A stretch of 64,000 bases of DNA from Acidovorax sp. A1169 (GCF_030704685.1 NZ_JAUZDX010000003.1:248001-312000), one strand, 5' to 3'. Numbered from the stretch's first letter, positions 45,122 to 54,375 are shown. Notes: generated by a model from the sequence alone, not told the origin. A program made the numbers and translations.

Positions 45122-45787
45122 ACTCCCCTCTCTACTTCCTGTTGGTTTTGTTCGCTTGGCCGCTCGGGTACTGGCAGCTACCGCAGCAAGGTGCGGGCAT
45201 AGCAGATTGACCAACGTTGGTGGTGCCCCGGTTGCAGCCCACCAGAACCTCGCCTTCAGCATGGTTCTTCGTCTTCATCTGTGGCTTCATCCCATCGACA
45301 AGCCGCAACCCCGCCGCGCATTCGATCAATTTGTATCTCTTCCGTTACATCCATTGTGACGAAAGGAGAGGCCAGCGGGGAAGCGATTGGGTCAGGAAAG
45401 CAGCCCAGTTCTGAGGTTCCCCCCATTTGGGTGATGCGGTGAAGCTACTTCTTGCGGACGGTGCTGACCGATCCGCCGGACTGCATGCCGATCTGGACGC
45501 CGCCTGGGGTGCTGTTGGTCGTGGTGAAGTCGCGGACGTCATTGGCGGCCTGGACTGGTAGTGCAGCCCGATCAGGGCGCCAATGGCCGCGCGGCGGACG
45601 TCTGGGGTTGCCTGCCTGATATGGCTGAGCAGGTCTGCTCATCCGACGCCAGGGCAGCTTCCGCAGAATTACCTATTGTTTCAAAGGCTAATGAGACACA
45701 TTCTCATTTGTTGCCCTATACTTCATCCATACCGCAGAGACAGCACCACCCGCACCCAGTCCACCAACCAACCGATTCCTGCACACC
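45122..45787. other. Gene-poor region with remnants and hemP promoter
   Basis: These 666 bases hold no convincing gene. Minus-strand readings at 45132-45329 and 45445-45642 show protein-like stretches (such as AANDVRDFTTTNSTPGGVQI) but lack proper starts and ribosome sites, so they look like decayed fragments. GC content is lower than in neighbours. The right end carries the Fur-like box and promoter of hemP. Confidence 0.5.
45690..45722 (+). promoter_or_regulatory. Fur box and promoter of hemP
   Basis: A perfect 7-5-7 palindrome, AATGAGA-CACAT-TCTCATT (45690-45708), matches the Fur consensus arrangement. A TATACT -10 box follows at 45717-45722, so bound Fur would cover the -35 region. It lies 66 bases upstream of the hemP start. 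Confidence 0.85.
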
Positions 45788-46030
45788 ATGTCGACACTTG
45801 CCATGCCTCGCCCCGTCCTTCGACTGCAGCGCCCCGCAGCGCCACGCGCGTCGGCAGTTGCCGATGATGCTCTGGCGCAGGCGCCGGCCGAGTCCACTGC
45901 CGCAGGTTTTCTGCGCAGCATCAACAGCGCCACCATGCTGGGCACGGCCAAGGTCGTGAACATCCTGCACAACGGCTCGGTCTACCAGCTCAAGACCACC
46001 AAGCTCGGAAAGCTGATTCTGACGAAATAG
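45788..46030 (+). CDS. hemP: Hemin uptake protein HemP
   Basis: The 80-residue protein ends in the HemP signature TAKVVNILHNGSVYQLKTTK followed by LGKLILTK. The first 45 residues are a variable Ala-rich extension. HemP family proteins are small, iron-repressed and linked to haem or siderophore uptake, in some bacteria as activators of the receptor gene. Here it stands alone behind a Fur box, with no TonB-dependent receptor beside it. A terminator-like hairpin follows. Confidence 0.85.
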   Translation: MSTLAMPRPVLRLQRPAAPRASAVADDALAQAPAESTAAGFLRSINSATMLGTAKVVNILHNGSVYQLKTTKLGKLILTK

Positions 46031-46665
46031 GTTTCATCGTGGGGAGACTCCCGGGACCTCGGTCTCGAAGGGTCTTTTTTTGCTAGCCACCCGTAACCCG
46101 GCAGCCATGCTTTTTTTCCCCGCGGTCATCATCACTCCCCGCATCCACTGCTGACCTGGCAGGCCGCAGCTGTGCCAGCTGTCCGCTGGCCAGAGAAGGT
46201 GCCGTCGCCACCCCCTTTCTGGCGAACACCGGTGCCACGCTGCGTGCCTGCACGCGCTGCGCGTGGCGCGCTTTCGTTTCACCCTTTTGCCGCTTTGCCG
46301 TCGCGTTCAGGCTCGCATGAAGCATGGCGTTACATGGCGGCGCATCGGCGGCCATTCAGGGCTGCCTTGCACCGCCCTGGAGGCGTGGCCGTGCACCATT
46401 TGCAAGCATCTGCAACACACGCTGCGCAAGGCCTGCTGCAGGCTTTTACGGTGGGTGACAACACGCCTCGTAGTCGCGCCCCGCTGGTGGTCTGCGCGCT
46501 CACACGCAACCACCCGTAACAGCAGTCACCAAGACCATTTATCGCTGTTGTCTTACACGCGGAACTGGGACACTTTGCTGAAATCTACCCATCGGCCATT
46601 GAGGCTGATTCGGGGGTCATTGAGGCCCCTGCCCCGGATTGTTTTTACCCACCAGGAGTAGTGCC
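46031..46665. other. Gene-poor region after hemP
   Basis: Apart from the terminator at 46044-46081, these 635 bases contain no frame with a proper start, ribosome site and protein-like composition on either strand. The stretch near 46520-46580 is AT-richer and could hold the promoter of the 46666 gene. I see no tRNA, repeat array or known regulatory RNA. Confidence 0.45.
46044..46081 (+). terminator. Terminator after hemP
   Basis: An imperfect stem (AGACTC with GGGTCT, plus an internal GACC/GGTC hairpin) is followed by seven T residues. It lies 13 bases after the hemP stop. Confidence 0.65.
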
Positions 46666-46848
46666 ATGAAGTTCCATCACCTGCCTCCCCGCGCGCGTGC
46701 CCTTGCCGCGTTTGTGGTGACCGTCGTGCTGGCCTTCCTGGCGGCGGCAACCGTCCTGATGCCCGACATCACGGTGCAGTCGGTGGACTCCATGGTCCGC
46801 CTGCCCGGTGGGGTGGAGCAGATCCTCACGCAAGGCTTCCCCGGGTAA
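46666..46848 (+). CDS. Small single-pass membrane protein
   Basis: The 60-residue product starts MKFHHLPPRARALAAF after a CAGGAG ribosome site and has one hydrophobic helix (ALAAFVVTVVLAFLAAATVL). A short periplasmic tail follows (MPDITVQSVDSMVRLPGG). No family is recognised. Confidence 0.55.
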   Translation: MKFHHLPPRARALAAFVVTVVLAFLAAATVLMPDITVQSVDSMVRLPGGVEQILTQGFPG

Positions 46849-47140
46849 GGATGCCCGCCACATGCGAGCACGGGGGCCCTGGGGGTGCCCGGTGTTCCCG
46901 GCGATTTGTTGATCCCCTGCCTGCGCATTCGCCGCAGGCTTTCCCTCCCCCCTTTGTGTCCAACAGCCTTCGTGATGGGCCTTTCTGGCCCTATCGCGCG
47001 TCGGGCACGCGCAAGCTACCCCCAAATAGGGCGCCAACGCAACGCCGGTGCGGAGCCTGCTGGCAAAAAGAGGAGCACGAGAGTACCATTTGGCGCGCAC
47101 ACCGGACTTTCCGGCGCTGCACACCCGTAGGAGGAATACC

Positions 47141-47512
47141 GTGAACCCACGTTTCCTGACCCCTGATGGCAAGAGCCCTGCCGTTCTGGTTGCCGCCCTG
47201 GCGGTCTCCCTGTCGGCCCTGCTGGCAGGCTGCTCCAGCCCCCGCGAAGGCTCTCTCGACGAATTTGCCCGCTGGCATGACAAGGCCAAGGCGCAAGCCC
47301 AGGCCGGCGCGCTGATGTGGAGCGAGTTCTACAAGCAGAGCTTTGACCGGCTGACTGCCCTGCCCCCCTCCATGCAGCAGGACACGCGGCTGGAGAACAC
47401 CGTGCTGCTGCTATCCACCGCGCGCAAGTACGAGTCCAGCGAAATCACCGCCCTGCAGTTCAACACCGAACGCGAGCACATCGAAACGCAACTCGAAGCG
47501 CGCCTGCGCTGA
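47141..47512 (+). CDS. Hypothetical lipoprotein, GTG start
   Basis: The GTG at 47141 is preceded by TAGGAGGAATACC, a near-ideal ribosome site, so I prefer it to any upstream start. The 123-residue protein has a lipobox (LSALLAGC) at about residue 31. The mature helical domain (EFARWHDKAKAQAQAGALMW, then LLSTARKYESSEITALQF) resembles small periplasmic helical lipoproteins. No function is known. Confidence 0.7.
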   Translation: MNPRFLTPDGKSPAVLVAALAVSLSALLAGCSSPREGSLDEFARWHDKAKAQAQAGALMWSEFYKQSFDRLTALPPSMQQDTRLENTVLLLSTARKYESSEITALQFNTEREHIETQLEARLR

Positions 47513-47603
47513 GCTTGCCCGGTCCGCCCCGGCCCCGCGAAGATGAAGCGCGGCGGCCCCTGGCATGCCATGGCAATGCCAGCTTTTTGCCCCCTGGCCA
47601 CCC

Positions 47604-48005
47604 ATGCACATCCATCTTCGAATCGCACGCCCCGTGAGCGATCTGGCCCGCTCGGTGGCCCAGTACACGCAAGGCCTCGCAATGGTGCAACTGGGCAGCT
47701 TCACCGACCACGACGGCTTTGACGGAACCATGCTCGGCACACCCGGGGCCGGCTTTCACTGCGAGTTCACTGTCTGCAAAAACCACCCGGTCGTGCCGGC
47801 ACCGACGCCCGAAGACCTGCTGGTCTTCTACGTACCCGATGCCCAGGCCTGGCAGGCACGGTGCGACGCCATGCGCAGCGCAGGTTTCGTGGAGGTGCCG
47901 CCATTCAACCCCTACTGGAACCAGTCAGGTCGCACCTTCCAAGACCCCGATGACTACCGCGTCGTCATCCAGTGCGCAGCATGGGGCGGAAACAAGACAG
48001 CTTAG
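47604..48005 (+). CDS. VOC (glyoxalase-like) family protein, YycE-like
   Basis: The 133-residue protein has the paired beta-alpha-beta layout of the vicinal oxygen chelate fold: HLRIARPVSDLARSVAQYTQ at the start and FQDPDDYRVVIQCA at the end. A Glu in FHCEFTV may be a metal ligand. It lacks the vicinal Cys pair of ArsI carbon-arsenic lyase, so I do not call it ArsI. It converges with the MFS gene with a four-base overlap. Its place at the edge of the arsenic island may be chance. Confidence 0.7.
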   Translation: MHIHLRIARPVSDLARSVAQYTQGLAMVQLGSFTDHDGFDGTMLGTPGAGFHCEFTVCKNHPVVPAPTPEDLLVFYVPDAQAWQARCDAMRSAGFVEVPPFNPYWNQSGRTFQDPDDYRVVIQCAAWGGNKTA

Positions 48006-49204
48006 GCTTCGCGTGCGCGGGTCCCCGCAGCAGCCGGTGATGCCACCGCCAGCAGCGCCAGAAAGGCCGCGACACCCAGCCCGGCAGACACCCACAGCGC
48101 GCCGGCCCCCAGCCGGTCCAGGCACAGGCCGAACAGCCACGGCGCTGCCGCCTGCGCGATGCGCGCCGGCACCATCAGCACCCCCTGCCGATGCCCGTAG
48201 CCCGCCGGGCCGAACAGCACCAGCGGCAGCGTGCCCTTGGCAATAGTCAGGATGCCATTGCCCGCGCCGTGGAACAGCGCGAACACGGCCGCCACCGGTG
48301 CCCCGGCCACGGCCAGCAACCCGGCGCCCAGCGGATGCATGAGCGCTGCCAGACGCGCGGACAGCAGCGGGTGCACATGGCGCAGCAGGCCGAACTCCAG
48401 CAGGCGCCCCGCCACCTGCGCCGGCCCCACCAGTGCGCCCACGGCCACGGCGGTGGCCAGCGTGGCGCCGCCCTCCTGCAACAGGCGCGGAAGGTGCGCC
48501 GCCATCGCGGTGCTGGTGAACCAGGTGGCGGCAAACACAAAGGCCAGCAGCAACGTGGCGCGCCGGGCATGGGCAGGCGCCGCATCGGCAACAGGCGCTG
48601 CGGCGCCGGCTGCCGTGCCCACAGGGGCTGCCTCGGCCACCGCCTTGCGCGGCGTCCACGCATTGAGCGGCAGCCCCACCACCAGGTGCAGCGCAGCCCA
48701 TGCCCAGCAGGCACCGCGCCAGCCCCACTGCGACTCCATCCACATCGAGAGCGGCCAGCCCACTGTGCTGGCGAAGCCGGCGATCAGGGTGATGCCGGTG
48801 ATCGAATTGCGCGCGTTCTTGCCGTGCAAGTGCACCAGTGCGGCAAACGCGGCCTCGTACAACCCGCTGCCCATGCCGACGCCGAGCAGCACCCAGGCGG
48901 CAAACAGGCTCCACGGCCCCTGGGCCATGGCCAGAGCGGCCAGCCCGAGCGCAAAGACGCCACTCGTGGCCATCAGCACCGGCCGGCCGCCCCAGCGGTC
49001 GATGCTGCGGCCCGCATACGGCCCCAGGAGCGCCGAGACCACGAGTGCGCAGGAGAAGGCCGCGAACACCATGGCCACCGAGATGCCCATGTCCCGCGCC
49101 ATGGGCGCGGCCAGGATGGCCGGCAGGTAGTAGGTCGAGGCCCAGGCCAGGGTCTGGGCCGTTCCCAGGCGGGCGACGGTGGTTGCTGATTGAAGGCGTT
49201 GCAA
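48002..49204 (-). CDS. MFS transporter of the arsenic island
   Basis: The 400-residue protein has about twelve membrane segments and the MFS loop between helices 2 and 3 (GPYAGRSIDRWGGRPVLM). It lies 38 bases downstream of the ArsO-like gene in the same direction and is probably part of the arsR1 operon. MFS exporters in such clusters (ArsJ, ArsK and others) export organic or inorganic arsenicals or related metalloids. The substrate cannot be told from sequence; ArsJ is unlikely because no GAPDH gene accompanies it. Confidence 0.75.
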   Translation of the reverse strand: MQRLQSATTVARLGTAQTLAWASTYYLPAILAAPMARDMGISVAMVFAAFSCALVVSALLGPYAGRSIDRWGGRPVLMATSGVFALGLAALAMAQGPWSLFAAWVLLGVGMGSGLYEAAFAALVHLHGKNARNSITGITLIAGFASTVGWPLSMWMESQWGWRGACWAWAALHLVVGLPLNAWTPRKAVAEAAPVGTAAGAAAPVADAAPAHARRATLLLAFVFAATWFTSTAMAAHLPRLLQEGGATLATAVAVGALVGPAQVAGRLLEFGLLRHVHPLLSARLAALMHPLGAGLLAVAGAPVAAVFALFHGAGNGILTIAKGTLPLVLFGPAGYGHRQGVLMVPARIAQAAAPWLFGLCLDRLGAGALWVSAGLGVAAFLALLAVASPAAAGTRAREA

Positions 49205-49242
49205 TGGAATTCCTCTCGCTTATGCCACGGCCGAGATGGGCA

Positions 49243-50714
49243 TCAGCCGCAGCATGGCGCCCTGGCAGGCGCCACCGGCTGCAAGGATGCGGCCTTGGCC
49301 GTTGCGGGCGGCACCGCCGAGGTACAGCCACATCCCGCGCTGCCTTGGGCCTTCTGCGCCTCATCCAGCGCGCAGCAGGTCGATGTGTCTTGCACTGCGG
49401 GGCCACCACAGCAGCTCGGTGCAGCAGATGCTCTCACCGTGGACGGCTCGGCGATGTCCACCGAGCACACCCCCGTCTGCGGCAGGTCGAGCTGTACCTG
49501 GTTGGCCGCCACCCAGTCGCCGGCAATGGCCGCCACCACCGAGCGTGCCTGCTCATAGCCTGTGGCCATCAGGAAATTGGGCGCGCGCCCGTAGCTTTTG
49601 GCGCCAATGGCATAGAAGCCGGGCTCCGGATGGGCCAGTTCCCTGTGGCCATGGGGGCGCACGGTGCCGCAGCTGTGCAGGTTGGGGTCGATCAGGTCGG
49701 CCAGCGCCTCGGTGCTTTCGATCCAGGGATCCAGGCGCGTGCGCAGCTCGCGCGCCAGCGACAGATCAGGGCGCGATCCCGCGGCCACGATGATTTCGTC
49801 AACGCCGTCCACGGGAGCCACGGTCGGATCGATGGCGCGCACGGTCATGCGGTCCGCGAGCAGCTCGACGGCCTGCACGCCAAAGCCAAGGTGCAGGATG
49901 ATGCGCTGCTGTTCGACCAGATCGCGCAGTCGGGTGCCCAGAGCGCCGCGTGCCGGCAGCCCATCGGCACTGCCGCCGCCGAAGACCTTGCGCAGGTCCT
50001 TGCCCCGCACCGCCCAGTGCACGCGGGTGCCAGGTTCGTCATCTGCCAGTGCTGCCAACGCCAGCAGGTTGCCGGCAGCGGAATGGCCCGCACCCACCAC
50101 CATCACCGAGCGACCTGCATACCGCCCACGGGCAGCCCCAAGGATGTCCGGCATGCCATAGGCTATGTGCTCCTGCGCCGCACCCTCGCCCAGCGCAGGA
50201 AAGCCATGGATGCCCATGGGATTGGGCTGGCCCCAGGTGCCCGAAGCATCAACGACGGCCTGGGCCCGGATCTCTTTCACCCCCTCTGAGGTCTCGACCA
50301 TCAGCACGAAGTCCGCATGCTCCCGTCCGGCCGTCTTGACCTTGTCGAAGCCCGCGCGCGAAATGCCCAGCACCTGGTGGCCGAAATGGATGTGCGGCGC
50401 AAGCGCCCTGTGCGCCGCCAGCGGCCCCAGGTAGCGCTCCACCAATTCGCCGGCCGTGGGCAGGCCATCGAGATCGGGCATGGCCCAGCCAGTGCTTTCC
50501 AGAGCGCACGCGCCGCCGTGTCCACGTTGTAGCGCCAGGGCGAGAACAGGCGCACATGGCCATACGACTGCAGATGGGCGGCGACGCCGGCTCCAGCCTC
50601 GAAGACCTCCACCGCAAGGCCGCGCCCGACCAGATGGGCGGCGGCCGCCAGCCCGATGGGGCCGGCACCGATCACGGCCACCGTGAATGAAGAGCGGAAT
50701 ATGGAATCAGCCAT
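49243..50714 (-). pseudogene. ArsO-like FAD-dependent oxidoreductase, frameshifted
   Basis: The N-terminal part (50714 to about 50500) has the FAD-binding VAVIGAGPIGLAAAAHLVGR and is in one frame. The rest, beginning near ALESTGWAMPDLDGLPTAGE, is in another and contains the second dinucleotide motif VMVVGAGHSAAGN. A single missing base near 50500 explains the shift; the alignment of both parts is otherwise seamless. The C-terminus carries cysteine pairs (SCCGGP, STCC, CGC, PCCG), typical of flavoproteins in ars operons. GGAG precedes the ATG. Either the gene is inactivated or a base was lost in sequencing. Confidence 0.75.
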
Positions 50715-50730
50715 ATGGATCTCCTTCGTA

Positions 50731-50748
50731 TTTCGTAGATTAACGAAT
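50731..50748. promoter_or_regulatory. Second ArsR1 operator, upstream of the ArsO-like gene
   Basis: TTTCGT-AGATTA-ACGAAT repeats, with one arm mismatch, the operator found upstream of arsR1 (ATTCGT-N6-ACGAAT). It lies 17 bases before the ArsO-like ATG and suggests an internal ArsR1-controlled promoter. Confidence 0.7.
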
Positions 50749-50780
50749 ATTCATGACAAAAATAAGAGGCCTGCGCCTCC

Positions 50781-51098
50781 TCACAGGGACTGGACCAACT
50801 GCTTGAGCTCGGCGAGCCGCGCCGGGTTGATGCAGTAGCAGGTGCGTTGCTCCTCGGCGGAGCCCAGGATCAGGCCCGCCTCCTTGAGCACCTTCACGTG
50901 CTGCGAGGTGGTGGACGGCGCCAGGCCCACCACGTCGGCCAGGCTGCCGAAGTAGCACTGGCCGTAGCTCGAAAGGTGGCGCAGCAGCTGGATGCGGGCC
51001 GGGTGGGCCAGCGCCTTCAGCAGCATGGCCAGCTCGGCCGTGCGGTCATCATCGAGCAGGAGCAGGACGTCTTCTTCTTCACCAGGGCAGCAGGACAT
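50781..51098 (-). CDS. arsR: ArsR-family arsenic-responsive repressor
   Basis: The 105-residue winged-helix repressor has LLKALAHPARIQLLRHL (residues 26-42) and the recognition helix VGLAPSTTSQHVKVLKEAG. Candidate As(III) ligands are CC at residues 3-4, GQCYFG and RTCYC near residue 86. It should release its operator when arsenite binds. It heads an operon with the ArsO-like flavoprotein and MFS genes. Palindromic operators lie before it and before the ArsO-like gene. Confidence 0.85.
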   Translation of the reverse strand: MSCCPGEEEDVLLLLDDDRTAELAMLLKALAHPARIQLLRHLSSYGQCYFGSLADVVGLAPSTTSQHVKVLKEAGLILGSAEEQRTCYCINPARLAELKQLVQSL

Positions 51099-51111
51099 GG
51101 GCGGCTTTCTT

Positions 51112-51131
51112 CATTCGTGTTTTTACGAATG
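51112..51131. promoter_or_regulatory. ArsR1 operator and promoter of arsR1
   Basis: A perfect 7-6-7 palindrome, CATTCGT-GTTTTT-ACGAATG, lies 13 bases upstream of the arsR1 start. On the minus strand TTGATC, a 17-base spacer and TAAAAA form a promoter whose -10 box falls inside the palindrome. Confidence 0.8.
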
Positions 51132-51171
51132 ATCGATCTTTGGATCAACCATGTCAAGGGTGCCGAGCACG

Positions 51172-53160
51172 CTAAGCCGAAATGACCAGCCTAGACAGTT
51201 CGGCAACGCCCACCGGCGTACGGATCAGCCAGGGAATGATGAAGGTGCGCTGGGCCAGGCCGTCGGCCATGCGCGCCATCTGCCTGCGCTCGCCATCGAG
51301 GCGGGCCGCGAGCAGCGGGTCGCGCGTGCCCGCCGCCAAAACGCTCTTGTTGAGCACCCATGCATAGGGCTCGATGCCGGCACGCCGAAGGTCCTCCTGC
51401 AGCGCTGCGGCCTGCGACACCGGCGTGACCTCGGGCAGGGCCACCAGGATGATCCTGGTGTATGCCGCGTCTTGCAGCCGCATCAAGGGCGTGACGAGCC
51501 GGCCCGCGCCATGCCCTTCAAACTCGCGCACCATCTGGCGGTGGTAGGCGCCCGTGGCGTCCATCAGCAGCAGGGAGTGCCCGGTGGGCGCCGTGTCCAG
51601 CACGACGAAGGCGCTGCGCGCCTCGCTGACGATGCGCGAGAAGGCGTGGAAGACGGCGACCTCTTCGGTGCACGGCGAGCGCAGGTCCTCCAGCAGCAGC
51701 GCCTGTTCCTGGGCGTCCAGGCCCGGTGATTTGGCGGCCATGATCTTGTTCACGTAGCGCTGCGTCTCGACCTTGGGGTCGATCCGGTCGACGCGCAGGC
51801 CCGGCACCTGGCCATCGAGCGTGCCCTGCAGGTGGGCGGCCGGATCGGTGGTGCTCAGGTGCACCGTCTTGCCGCGCTGCACCAGCCCCAGCGCCAGGGC
51901 GGCAGCCACGGTCGTCTTGCCCACGCCGCCCTTGCCCATCACCATGATCAGTCCGTGGTCGGCAGCGGCCAATTCATCGGCCAGAGCGGACAGACCCAGC
52001 AGGTGGTCGGTGCGCTCGATGGCCGGTGCCGGGTGCGGCGCGGCGTGGTGAACTTGCGTGGACAGCAGCGCCCGCAAGGCAGGCAGGCCGACTGTGTCGA
52101 AGCTTCGCAGCGGTACCTGGTCCTGGGGCAAGGCGCGCAGGGCGTCGGGCATTTCGGCCAGGGCCTGCTGCCCCAGGCTCTCGATGGCGGCGGCCACCCC
52201 ATCCGCGCGCTCGCTGGCATGGAACACGCCGTTGACCACGAGCCGCTGGTTGTTCAGCCCCAGCGCATGCAGTTCCTCGCAGGTGCGCGCCGCCTCGGCG
52301 ATGGCTCCCTTGTCCGGCCGCGCCACCAGGACCACGGTGGTCCTGGCCGGGTCGCTCAGCGCGTCGAGGGCCGCCTTGAAGCGGGCCTCCTGCATCTTCA
52401 GGCCCGAGTGCGGGCCCAGGCACGAAGCCCCGCGGTCATTGCCATCCAGAAAGCCACTCCACGCCTTGGGCAGGCTCAAGAGCCGCAGGGTGTGCCCCGT
52501 CGGTGCGGTGTCGAAGACGATGTGCTCGAACGCCCCGCCCTCGCCCGACAGCAGGGAGGCGAACTCGTCGAACGAAGCGATCTCGGTGGTGCAGGCGCCC
52601 GACAGCTGCTCGCGCACCGTCGCGCGCTCGTCATCGCTGGCGCCGCTGCCCATCTGCACCAGCACGCGCTGGCGGTAGGACTCTGCCGCCGTGTCGGGGT
52701 CGATGTTCAGCACCGACAGCCCCGGCGCGCCGGGCACCGGAGTGGGGATGTTGCGCAGCGCGATGCCGAGCATTTCGTCCAGGTTCGACGCGGCATCGGT
52801 GCTGACCAGCAACACCTTCTTGCCACCATCGGCCAGCGCCAGCGCAGCGGCCGTGGACAGCGATGTCTTTCCAACCCCACCCTTGCCGGTAAAGAACAGG
52901 TGCCGGGTGGGATGGCTCAAAAACCCCATGGGCTTCAGCCAGGCCTGCACCTGCTGGTGCGATGGAACCCCGCCGCTGTGCACCACAAGGCCGTCGATCA
53001 TGACGGCGGGGGTGGCCATGACACCGGCGCGCCGGATTTCTGCCATGTCCTGTATCTGAAGGATCTCCACCTCGACCCCCGCATCCCGTGCGGCCCGTTC
53101 AATGGTGCCGACCGTGCTGTGGCATTTGCTGCAGCCCGGTCCCAGAACTTTGATTTGCAT
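51172..53160 (-). CDS. arsA: Thioredoxin-fold domain fused to ArsA arsenite-efflux ATPase
   Basis: The 662-residue protein starts with a thioredoxin-like domain (residues 1-75) carrying a C10-x-x-C13 site and a cis-Pro motif ATPAVMIDG. Two ArsA ATPase halves follow, each with a P-loop (TGKGGVGKTS at about 91-100, GKGGVGKTT at about 409-417) and a DTAPTGH switch. The three metalloid-site cysteines of ArsA are present near residues 190, 247 and 497. ArsA powers ArsB; an ArsD chaperone normally delivers As(III) to ArsA, and no arsD is present. The fused domain may replace it or act as a reductant. Confidence 0.85.
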   Translation of the reverse strand: MQIKVLGPGCSKCHSTVGTIERAARDAGVEVEILQIQDMAEIRRAGVMATPAVMIDGLVVHSGGVPSHQQVQAWLKPMGFLSHPTRHLFFTGKGGVGKTSLSTAAALALADGGKKVLLVSTDAASNLDEMLGIALRNIPTPVPGAPGLSVLNIDPDTAAESYRQRVLVQMGSGASDDERATVREQLSGACTTEIASFDEFASLLSGEGGAFEHIVFDTAPTGHTLRLLSLPKAWSGFLDGNDRGASCLGPHSGLKMQEARFKAALDALSDPARTTVVLVARPDKGAIAEAARTCEELHALGLNNQRLVVNGVFHASERADGVAAAIESLGQQALAEMPDALRALPQDQVPLRSFDTVGLPALRALLSTQVHHAAPHPAPAIERTDHLLGLSALADELAAADHGLIMVMGKGGVGKTTVAAALALGLVQRGKTVHLSTTDPAAHLQGTLDGQVPGLRVDRIDPKVETQRYVNKIMAAKSPGLDAQEQALLLEDLRSPCTEEVAVFHAFSRIVSEARSAFVVLDTAPTGHSLLLMDATGAYHRQMVREFEGHGAGRLVTPLMRLQDAAYTRIILVALPEVTPVSQAAALQEDLRRAGIEPYAWVLNKSVLAAGTRDPLLAARLDGERRQMARMADGLAQRTFIIPWLIRTPVGVAELSRLVISA

Positions 53161-53467
53161 GGGTGCGGCCTTGGTGGAGTGTGGTGAAAAAGGGGTGGGA
53201 GCGCGTGAGCGGTGTGGCGACCGAGCATCTACCGGGCGACATGGCACCGCCATTGGGCTCCGCCCGCTAGGCAAGGGGGCTGATCTGGGTCAACTCCCGT
53301 GTGAACGCCTGGAAGGGAGGATAGGCCCATGGGTGCCTTGCCTCTGTGCGCCAACGAACCGAGGTGGCCTGGGTGCACCAGGCAACCGGACTTGAGACCA
53401 CCTGGACCGCCATGTGCAGCGCGTGATCCGCGCTGCGAGGGGCACAAGGCGGTCAGGGAGACCGTCT
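53161..53467. other. Intergenic region upstream of the ArsA fusion gene
   Basis: These 307 bases hold no convincing gene. A short hairpin CCTGG-GTGCA-CCAGG is seen near 53370. No copy of either ArsR operator is visible, so the ArsA gene is either read from the upstream hydroxylase transcript or has an unrecognised promoter. Confidence 0.4.
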
Positions 53468-54358
53468 TCACGCCCTGCAGCACCCCGGCAGGAACATCGA
53501 CTTCAACTGGACCCAGTAGCCCGCACGCGCCGGATAGCGCGCGCTGGCCGCAAACAGGCCTACCCGCGCCGGGTCGTTGCCTGCGGGCGTGTAGCGCAAG
53601 GTGCCGAAGACCTGGTCCCACAGCACGAAGGCGCTGCCGAAGTTGGAGTCACCCTCGCTGCTTTCGGTGGAATGGTGCCAGCGGTGCAACTCGTTGGTAC
53701 TGAACACGTAGTTGGCCCAGCCGCTGCGCAGATCGAGGTTGGCGTGCTGCAGCATGAGCACTGGTTGCGAGATGGCGAGGTAGCACAGGATCGCCTCGGC
53801 CGGGAAGCCCAGCAGCAGGGCCGGCAGCATCGACAGGGCGAAGTTGAGGGCGTGGTTGAGCGGGTGGAAGCGCAGGTTGTTGAGCGCGTACAGGCGCTCG
53901 CTGCCATGGTGCATGGCATGCAGCCACCACAGCGGCGCCAGCCTGTGGTGCAGCCGGTGCGCCCAGTACTTGCCGAACTCGATGAAGAGCGCCGCCAGAA
54001 GGACCTGCAGTGCAAAGGGCAGGCTTTGCAACCACGCCGAGCTGCCTGTATTGCCGGGCCCGCCGTGCCCATAGACCGCGAGCAGCGCCAGCGTGCCCAG
54101 CAGCTTGAGCAGCGGCTCCACCACCGCGACCAGGGTGGCTGCGCTGGCCCAGTCGGTGGCGCGGTCTCCGTTCGGCTGGTTCCAGCGGGTCCGGTAGGGG
54201 AAATAGCGCTCCAGCACGCTGGCCAGCAGCAGCGTCAAAACCGAGGCGAGGAGCACCACGGGCTCCAGCGGGCCCCCGGCAGCGCGGACGGCGGCGAACG
54301 CACCGAGACTGGCCACAGCGACCAGAACCAGGAGATGGCGGGACAAGAAGACGGGCAT
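53468..54358 (-). CDS. Fatty acid hydroxylase / sterol desaturase family membrane protein
   Basis: The 296-residue integral membrane di-iron enzyme shows the family's His boxes: HRLHHRL (about residue 140), HAMHH (about 153) and ELHRWHHS (about 225). Hydrophobic segments surround them. The family hydroxylates or desaturates lipids at the membrane. It lies 17 bases downstream of the ArsN1-like gene, and its C-terminus ends GCCRA, with vicinal cysteines as in other proteins here. A lipid change that limits arsenic entry, or arsenolipid processing, is conceivable but unproven. Confidence 0.8.
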   Translation of the reverse strand: MPVFLSRHLLVLVAVASLGAFAAVRAAGGPLEPVVLLASVLTLLLASVLERYFPYRTRWNQPNGDRATDWASAATLVAVVEPLLKLLGTLALLAVYGHGGPGNTGSSAWLQSLPFALQVLLAALFIEFGKYWAHRLHHRLAPLWWLHAMHHGSERLYALNNLRFHPLNHALNFALSMLPALLLGFPAEAILCYLAISQPVLMLQHANLDLRSGWANYVFSTNELHRWHHSTESSEGDSNFGSAFVLWDQVFGTLRYTPAGNDPARVGLFAASARYPARAGYWVQLKSMFLPGCCRA

Positions 54359-54375
54359 GGTCGGTCCTTTCGTGG

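Noticed and set aside
45132..45642. Minus-strand frames with protein-like stretches (45132-45329, 45445-45642)
   Set aside because: They start at TTG or lack ribosome sites, are short, and share no motif with known proteins; listed only as possible remnants.
47604..48005. VOC protein as ArsI carbon-arsenic lyase
   Set aside because: The vicinal Cys pair and metal triad of ArsI are not visible; the sequence fits YycE-like VOC proteins better.
53161..53467. A plus-strand frame starting near 53330 with a GGGAGG ribosome-like site
   Set aside because: The reading is Pro/Arg-rich without conserved pattern and runs antisense into the fatty acid hydroxylase gene.
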